From: Roseibium sp. TrichSKD4
GTDB taxonomy: Bacteria; Pseudomonadota; Alphaproteobacteria; Rhizobiales; Stappiaceae
DNA: 64,000 nt
Assembly (NCBI RefSeq): GCF_000148725.1
Contig: NZ_GL476320.1
Span: forward strand, 933,932-997,931
Direction: 5' to 3'
The stretch's first letter is position 1; each line of letters opens with the position of its first letter. The position numbers and the translations under genes are program-made. Of this stretch, positions 59,546-64,000 are shown piece after piece. The notes below the pieces were generated by a model. The model saw nothing but the letters and a program-made list of their open reading frames with translations. It did no database searches and was not told where the DNA came from.

Positions 59546-60916
59546 CTAAAAACCTGTTCCGGATTTGCCGGGCCACCAGTCTGTTCCGGCGAGCGGCACC
59601 CTGGCCATCGCTGCTGCTTCCATCGTCAAAGCACAGAGATCTTCTGGCTCCAGATTGTGCAGGTGGTTATGGCCGCAGGCGCGCGCGATTGTCTGAGCTT
59701 CAAGCGTCATGACATTGAGATAGTTTCTCAAACGTTGCCCTGCTTCTATCGGGTTAAGGCGTGCCTGCAGTACCGGGTCTTGAGTCGTAATCCCGGCAGG
59801 GTCCTGGCCTTCATGCCAATCATCGTACGCCCCGGTAGTTGTACCGAGCTTCTGGTATTCTTCTTCCCACTTCGGATCATTGTCGCCTAATGCAATTAGA
59901 GCCGCAGTTCCTATTGCCACTGCGTCAGCCCCAAGCGCCATGGCCTTGGCAACGTCGGCACCGGTGCGAATGCCGCCTGAGACTACCAGTTGAACCTCCC
60001 GGTGAACACCGAGGTCCTGAAGAGCTTGTACGGCGGGCCGAATGCAGGCGAGGGTCGGCAACCCGACATGTTCAATGAACACGTCCTGCGTTGCGGCGGT
60101 TCCACCTTGCATGCCGTCGAGAACGACAACATCAGCTCCAGCCTTCACCGCGAGGGCGGTATCATAATAGGGGCGGGTGCCTCCGACCTTTACATAGATC
60201 GGCTTTTCCCAAGCCATAATTTCACGCAATTCCAGGATCTTGATCTCGAGATCATCTGGGCCTGTCCAATCCGGATGCCGGCATGCGGACCGCTGGTCAA
60301 TTCCGGTTGGCAAGTTTCGCATCTCTGCCACACGGTCTGATATCTTCTGGCCCAACAACATTCCGCCGCCACCTGGTTTCGCGCCCTGACCAACCACTAT
60401 CTCGATTGCGTCTGCTTTGCGCAGGTCGTCCGGGTTCATGCCGTATCTAGATGGCAAATATTGATAAACGAGCTTTTCGGAGTGACCACGCTCTTCTGGA
60501 GTCATGCCGCCGTCACCTGTTGTTGTTGACGTTCCAGCAGCAGACGCTCCGCGTCCAAGTGCTTCTTTCGCCGGCCCTGAAAGCGCGCCAAAGGACATTC
60601 CGGCGATAGTTATCGGGATGTCCAAAACTATCGGTTTTTTCGCATAACGCGTTCCAAGTGTTACGTTGGTGTCGCAACGTTCACGGTACCCCTCAAGTGG
60701 ATAGCGAGAAACGGATGCACCCAGAAACAACAGGTCATCAAACTGTGGAACTCTGCGTTTCGCTCCTCCTCCACGAATGTCGTACAGTCCTGTTGCTGCT
60801 GCGCGGCGAATTTCGGCATTTATCGAATTGGAAAAAGTCGCTGACTGGATTGGAGCCGTCTTTGGGGGACCGTTTTCGTTTCTTGTTTTCACGCCTGTGT
60901 TTCCCTCAGTACGCAT
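59546..60916 (-). CDS. mgsC: N-methylglutamate synthase, subunit C (glutamate synthase-like FMN domain)
   Basis: 456 residues from the ATG at 60916, which overlaps the mgsB stop; earlier in-frame codons run into mgsB. It matches the glutamate synthase central/FMN barrel: IPITIAGMSFGALSGPAKEALGRGAS, STTTGDGGMTPEER, VGQGAKPGGGGML, KVGGTRPYYDTALAVKAGADVVVLDGMQGGTAAT and GGIRTGADVAKAMALGADAV. With MgsA and MgsB it forms N-methylglutamate, using ammonia-channel chemistry related to GOGAT. GlxD is an older name for the same family in rhizobia. Confidence 0.88.
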   Translation of the reverse strand: MRTEGNTGVKTRNENGPPKTAPIQSATFSNSINAEIRRAAATGLYDIRGGGAKRRVPQFDDLLFLGASVSRYPLEGYRERCDTNVTLGTRYAKKPIVLDIPITIAGMSFGALSGPAKEALGRGASAAGTSTTTGDGGMTPEERGHSEKLVYQYLPSRYGMNPDDLRKADAIEIVVGQGAKPGGGGMLLGQKISDRVAEMRNLPTGIDQRSACRHPDWTGPDDLEIKILELREIMAWEKPIYVKVGGTRPYYDTALAVKAGADVVVLDGMQGGTAATQDVFIEHVGLPTLACIRPAVQALQDLGVHREVQLVVSGGIRTGADVAKAMALGADAVAIGTAALIALGDNDPKWEEEYQKLGTTTGAYDDWHEGQDPAGITTQDPVLQARLNPIEAGQRLRNYLNVMTLEAQTIARACGHNHLHNLEPEDLCALTMEAAAMARVPLAGTDWWPGKSGTGF

Positions 60917-61583
60917 TGTCGACTTTGAAATTGTATAGTTGTCTTGCAGAGCCGTAGCGTTTGAACTCTTCTGGTTTTGCGTCGCACCCACCTCTCTCCA
61001 GCAGGTCTCTCAAAAGCTCGATGTGCTCATCACGCATTTCCTTTTCAACGCAGTCAGCACCGAGCGACTTGACCGAGCCCTTCACAAAAAGCCGTGCTTC
61101 GTAAATAGAGTCACCAAAGGCATCCCCTGCATCCCCACACACGACCAGGTTGCCGGATTGCGCCATAAATGCAGACATGTGCCCGACATTGCCGTGCACG
61201 ATAATATCGATGCCTTTGATCGAAATTCCGCAGCGAGATGAAGCGTTTCCTTTGATAACCAATGTGCCGCCATGTCCGGTTGCACCTGCGTACTGACTCG
61301 CATCGCCTTCGATGGTTACAATGCCTGACATCATATTTTCAGCAACGCCGGGGCCTGCGGACCCATGCACGTTTACCGTGGCCAGCTTGTTCATTCCGGC
61401 GCAGTAATACCCCGTTGAACCCTTCACGTTCACTTCGATGGGAGCGTCCAGTCCAACGGCGATGGCGTGGCTGCCTTTTGGGTTTACAATCTCCCAGCTC
61501 GTTTGATTGGTGTCGCCGGTTTGTGACTGTAAAGCAGCATTTAGGCCTCTCAGGCCATCTGCCTCAAGGTCGTAGGTCTGCAT
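60906..61583 (-). CDS. mgsB: N-methylglutamate synthase, subunit B (GXGXG domain)
   Basis: 225 residues with the repeating beta-helix pattern of the glutamate synthase C-terminal domain (NVHGSAGPGVAENM, GATGHGGTLVIKGNASSRCG, MAQSGNLVVCGDAGDAFGDSIYEARLFVKG). In GOGAT this domain is structural; in the three-gene NMG synthase it is a separate subunit. Its ATG overlaps the mgsA stop by one base. Confidence 0.88.
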   Translation of the reverse strand: MQTYDLEADGLRGLNAALQSQTGDTNQTSWEIVNPKGSHAIAVGLDAPIEVNVKGSTGYYCAGMNKLATVNVHGSAGPGVAENMMSGIVTIEGDASQYAGATGHGGTLVIKGNASSRCGISIKGIDIIVHGNVGHMSAFMAQSGNLVVCGDAGDAFGDSIYEARLFVKGSVKSLGADCVEKEMRDEHIELLRDLLERGGCDAKPEEFKRYGSARQLYNFKVDNAY

Positions 61584-62512
61584 CAGGCTGCCTTCATGTT
61601 TGGAGTGGATGTCTCAGTATGGCTCCAGAAATATACCGTTGCTGGCTCCGGCTCCCACACACGTGCTTCTTCGATCCCGGGCAAGTTGACCAGCGCACGA
61701 TATTCTGAGCCAAATGCCACGTACTGGTCTGTTTCTGCCATCACGGCTGGTTTGCAGGCGATCGGATCGCGCACGACACCAAAGCCGTCTTTAGTGCCAA
61801 CAACAAAGTTGAAAAAGCCGTCTAGATCGTTGAGAGAGTTCTCCATTGCCTCGCCTAACGTGGCACCATTTTGCATTTTCCAGGTCAGATATGCAGCTGC
61901 GACTTCGCTGTCATTCTGTGTCTCGATGTGAATTCCCTCACGCTGCAATTTTCGGCGCAGAGAATTGTGATTGGACAGCGAGCCATTATGTACAAGGCAT
62001 TGATCGGAACCGGTATTGAAGGGGTGAGCACCGAGTGTTGTAACAGCAGATTCCGTCGCCATGCGTGTGTGGCCGATACCATGCGTGCCAGTCATGGATG
62101 GAATTGCGAAACTGGCGGCGACCTCCTTTGGCAGACCAACTTCCTTGTAGATTTCCAAAGTATCGCCAAACGACATGGTGCGAACTGTAGGCGCGATGGT
62201 ACGCAGAAGTTCGCGGGCCGACTGAGCAGAGCCCGTCTGAACTGTGAGGACTGCGTGGGTGTCTCGGCGCTCGAGCGAGACAGAAGAGCCGAGCGCGTCT
62301 TGCAGTTTGTCGGCGAGATTCGGAAAGTCCTGGTCGGGAGTATCCGACTGAACTGTCAGTTTTGAGTGCGAATGGTCTTCGGCGCTGTAGATTGCAATTC
62401 CAGCGCTATCGGGCCCTCGGTCGGTCATTGTGATCAGCATATTGGTCAACAAAGTGCCCAACTGGGGTTCGAGCGTTTTGTCTTTTAAGAAAAGGCCGAC
62501 AATTCCGCACAT
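61583..62512 (-). CDS. mgsA: N-methylglutamate synthase, subunit A (class II glutaminase-like domain)
   Basis: 309 residues starting MCGIVGLF, so the catalytic Cys2 of a class II amidotransferase follows the initiator Met. GIGHTRMATES and the HNGSLSNHNSLRRKL oxyanion/glutamine-site motifs are intact. The domain should release methylamine from gamma-glutamylmethylamide for use by MgsC. The 137-base upstream gap holds a palindrome and a hairpin, so it may start its own transcript. Confidence 0.88.
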   Translation of the reverse strand: MCGIVGLFLKDKTLEPQLGTLLTNMLITMTDRGPDSAGIAIYSAEDHSHSKLTVQSDTPDQDFPNLADKLQDALGSSVSLERRDTHAVLTVQTGSAQSARELLRTIAPTVRTMSFGDTLEIYKEVGLPKEVAASFAIPSMTGTHGIGHTRMATESAVTTLGAHPFNTGSDQCLVHNGSLSNHNSLRRKLQREGIHIETQNDSEVAAAYLTWKMQNGATLGEAMENSLNDLDGFFNFVVGTKDGFGVVRDPIACKPAVMAETDQYVAFGSEYRALVNLPGIEEARVWEPEPATVYFWSHTETSTPNMKAA

Positions 62513-62591
62513 TCTGATGCTCCGTGCTATTGAGGTCTGTTTTGTTTCGTTTCCTGCACGTTAGCAGTGAAGAGAAAAAACATCAACTGAT

Positions 62592-62608
62592 AGGAATAAA
62601 ATATTCCT
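62592..62608. promoter_or_regulatory. Palindrome upstream of mgsA
   Basis: AGGAATA-AAA-TATTCCT is a 7+7 inverted repeat in the mgsA upstream gap, overlapping the 19-base motif shared with the fhs upstream region. It is a candidate operator for methylamine-dependent control. Confidence 0.45.
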
Positions 62609-62615
62609 GTAAGTG

Positions 62616-62639
62616 AGGGTGGGCATAATCACCCACCCT
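62616..62639 (-). terminator. Hairpin after the small membrane protein gene
   Basis: An 8-bp stem (AGGGTGGG / CCCACCCT) with an 8-base loop, 11 bases beyond the stop of the 72-residue gene. It probably weakens read-through from the ammonium transporter operon into mgsABC. Confidence 0.55.
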
Positions 62640-62649
62640 TGTTTCGTGG

Positions 62650-62868
62650 TCAGTATCTCTCGACACTTTCTTGGACGCGTTTGTGATCCAGCGCTCGTTT
62701 TTTGGCTTGTTCCAAGTGTTTGCCTTCTTCGACAAATTGAATGCGGTGCCAAGCTAGCCAGAAAATGACTCCAGCAATCACCATGGGCATTTCGAGGCCC
62801 TGGAATGGGTACATTGCACCCACATTGGCCAGATCGACGGCCCAATTTTCATAACCAATCGTAGACAT
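62650..62868 (-). CDS. Small membrane protein of unknown function next to amt
   Basis: 72 residues with one hydrophobic helix (MPMVIAGVIFWLAWHRI, about residues 28-44) and a charged C-terminal tail (EEGKHLEQAKKRALDHKRVQESVERY). It starts 12 bases after the ammonium transporter stop with an AGGAGG-like site, so it should be co-translated with it. I do not recognise a named family. The tight coupling suggests a membrane partner of the transporter, which would be inference. Confidence 0.7.
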   Translation of the reverse strand: MSTIGYENWAVDLANVGAMYPFQGLEMPMVIAGVIFWLAWHRIQFVEEGKHLEQAKKRALDHKRVQESVERY

Positions 62869-62880
62869 GTCGGTTCCTCC

Positions 62881-64000
62881 TTATTCTGCGGGTGGAGCTT
62901 TGGTAGCCAGATACTCTTTGTCTGCTTCGATGATTGCGCTCTTCGCATCCTCGTATGCTTGGTGTTCTGCGTAATCGAGCCCTTCCAGTTCGACTTCTTC
63001 GGGAATGCGCAGTACACCCGCACCAGCTTGTAATTTGGCAACCACATATGCAGGCAGGAAGCCAAGGCCAAAGAACATGATTAGTGCGCCCAGAAACTGG
63101 CCAATCGGGTTAATGGTTGCGTAGCCCTCATACGGAGATGAAGGAGCGCCCCAGAGCACAAATCCGCAGATGATTAGCCCAACAAATCCGGCGTATCCAT
63201 GAACAGCGACGGCCCCTACGGCATCATCGAGCTTGAAGCGGCGTTCCACCCAATAATGTAGCTTGTAGACAATCACGACGCCGATTGCGGCTACGAGCAT
63301 GGCCTGTACCGGATGGTACAAATCATTGCCTGCCGATGCTGTAATCACACCTGCCAGACCGCCGGAGAACGTCCAGAAAGCGTCGCCCTTGGACACGACA
63401 TAGGCTGCCATCAAACCACCGGAAAGGGACATCAGGAAGTTGAAGGTGATGGCTGAAAGCGTTGTTGGGCCGAGGTAGATGTTTGTCGCAGTCCAGGTTG
63501 TCCCTGTGATTTGACCATCAATGGCTTCCGGCGAGATGATCGGAACGTTGCATGCTGCATAAAAGCCCCAGAAGCCGGTGTAGATCAGGAAAATACCAAT
63601 CGTCAGCATCCATGGATTATGGGGTGGGATATCGCGCGGTGTGCCGTCCGCGGCAAACTTTCCAATGCGTGGACCCAGGACCATGATTACGCCAAGGGCA
63701 TAGCCTCCCGCGATGGCATGAATCACACCGGACGCATAGGCGTCGTGGTAGCCGAGGAACTGAACCATCCAACCGCCATAATGCCAGCCCCAAGCCGCAT
63801 CAATGATCCACCAAACCGATCCGATTAGGACTGCATGAACCCAAAGTGCAGATGACCGAATGCGTTCAATCACTGAGCCAGAGACGATCGATGCAGCTGT
63901 CCATGAGAAGAGAAGGAATGCCGCCCAAAAGACGCCTGTAATGCGATCCGAAGCGTTTGTGCCCATGGTCTCGGCCCAGGGCAAGTTGGCCGCACCGGCT
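62881..64000 (-). CDS. amt: Ammonium/methylammonium transporter (Amt family), 5' end beyond the window
   Basis: An open frame reaches the right window edge, so the N-terminus is missing; about 373 codons are visible. The Amt channel pattern is seen with many membrane helices, including GVFWAAFLLFSWTAASIVSGSVIERI, ASGVIHAIAGGYALGVIMVLGPRIG and the second-half AVHGYAGFVGLIICG, with channel-type histidines in both halves. A cytosolic tail of about 40 residues follows. Placement next to mgsABC and gmaS suggests methylammonium uptake as well as ammonium. Confidence 0.88.
   Translation of the reverse strand, partial: AGAANLPWAETMGTNASDRITGVFWAAFLLFSWTAASIVSGSVIERIRSSALWVHAVLIGSVWWIIDAAWGWHYGGWMVQFLGYHDAYASGVIHAIAGGYALGVIMVLGPRIGKFAADGTPRDIPPHNPWMLTIGIFLIYTGFWGFYAACNVPIISPEAIDGQITGTTWTATNIYLGPTTLSAITFNFLMSLSGGLMAAYVVSKGDAFWTFSGGLAGVITASAGNDLYHPVQAMLVAAIGVVIVYKLHYWVERRFKLDDAVGAVAVHGYAGFVGLIICGFVLWGAPSSPYEGYATINPIGQFLGALIMFFGLGFLPAYVVAKLQAGAGVLRIPEEVELEGLDYAEHQAYEDAKSAIIEADKEYLATKAPPAE

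Noticed and set aside
59546-62512. A split NADPH glutamate synthase
   Set aside because: The three separate subunits with a gmaS-like gene form the known mgsABC arrangement, and no GltD-type reductase gene is present.

Overview
The window reads as a chromosomal or plasmid segment of a facultatively methylotrophic alphaproteobacterium, probably marine (Rhodobacterales or Hyphomicrobiales-like). The evidence is the gene content and style: a malonate TRAP operon, a form IA RuBisCO operon with cbbQO, trimethylamine N-oxide (TMAO) uptake and demethylation genes, serine-cycle genes, and the gmaS/mgsABC N-methylglutamate pathway. The genus is an inference only.

Layout. 1-3 kb: a family 5 solute-binding protein divergent from a frameshifted M20-type amidohydrolase. 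3-9.5 kb: malonate catabolism (matB, matA and dctMQP on the minus strand, divergent matR, with a TTGTATACAA operator between them). 9.5-25.5 kb: cbbR divergent from one long Calvin-cycle operon, cbbF-P-T-G-K-A-L-S-Q-O-E, followed by a class V aminotransferase and phosphoglycolate phosphatase. These last two look like a built-in route for the RuBisCO oxygenation product. 25.5-27.3 kb: a decayed IS3-family transposase. 27.3-31.3 kb: fhs, two overlapping folD paralogues (the second lacks the catalytic lysine) and a truncated haemoglobin. 31.4-34.5 kb: an IS3-family element broken by an IS1380-family element. 34.5-42.5 kb: a more AT-rich TMAO module (LysR regulator, tmoX, tmoW, tmoV, a frameshifted cupin, tdm). 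42.6-56.3 kb: two nearly identical IS3-family elements in direct orientation bracketing a serine-cycle module (truncated glycerate kinase, mcl, LuxR-type regulator, sgaA, mtkA, mtkB, hprA, ppc, glyA). 56.4-58.0 kb: a second, apparently identical IS1380 copy. 58.1-64 kb: methylamine assimilation (gmaS, mgsC, mgsB, mgsA), a small membrane protein and an ammonium transporter cut by the window end.

How it fits together. TMAO is imported by TmoXWV and split by Tdm into dimethylamine and formaldehyde. Methylamine is captured on glutamate by GmaS and MgsABC. One-carbon units pass through Fhs and FolD to methylene-tetrahydrofolate, which GlyA combines with glycine. The serine cycle then runs through SgaA, HprA, (glycerate kinase, broken here), PEP carboxylase, malate-CoA ligase and malyl-CoA lyase. 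The Calvin operon supplies a second assimilation route, and its aminotransferase could turn photorespiratory glyoxylate into glycine, the serine-cycle acceptor. Not seen here: tmm, dimethylamine monooxygenase, mgd (N-methylglutamate dehydrogenase), enolase, malate dehydrogenase and an intact glycerate kinase.

The most notable points are the co-location of two carbon-assimilation cycles with methylated-amine catabolism, the IS-bracketed (potentially mobile) serine-cycle and TMAO blocks, the FolD pair with a K-to-Q active-site change, and several fresh-looking frameshifts.
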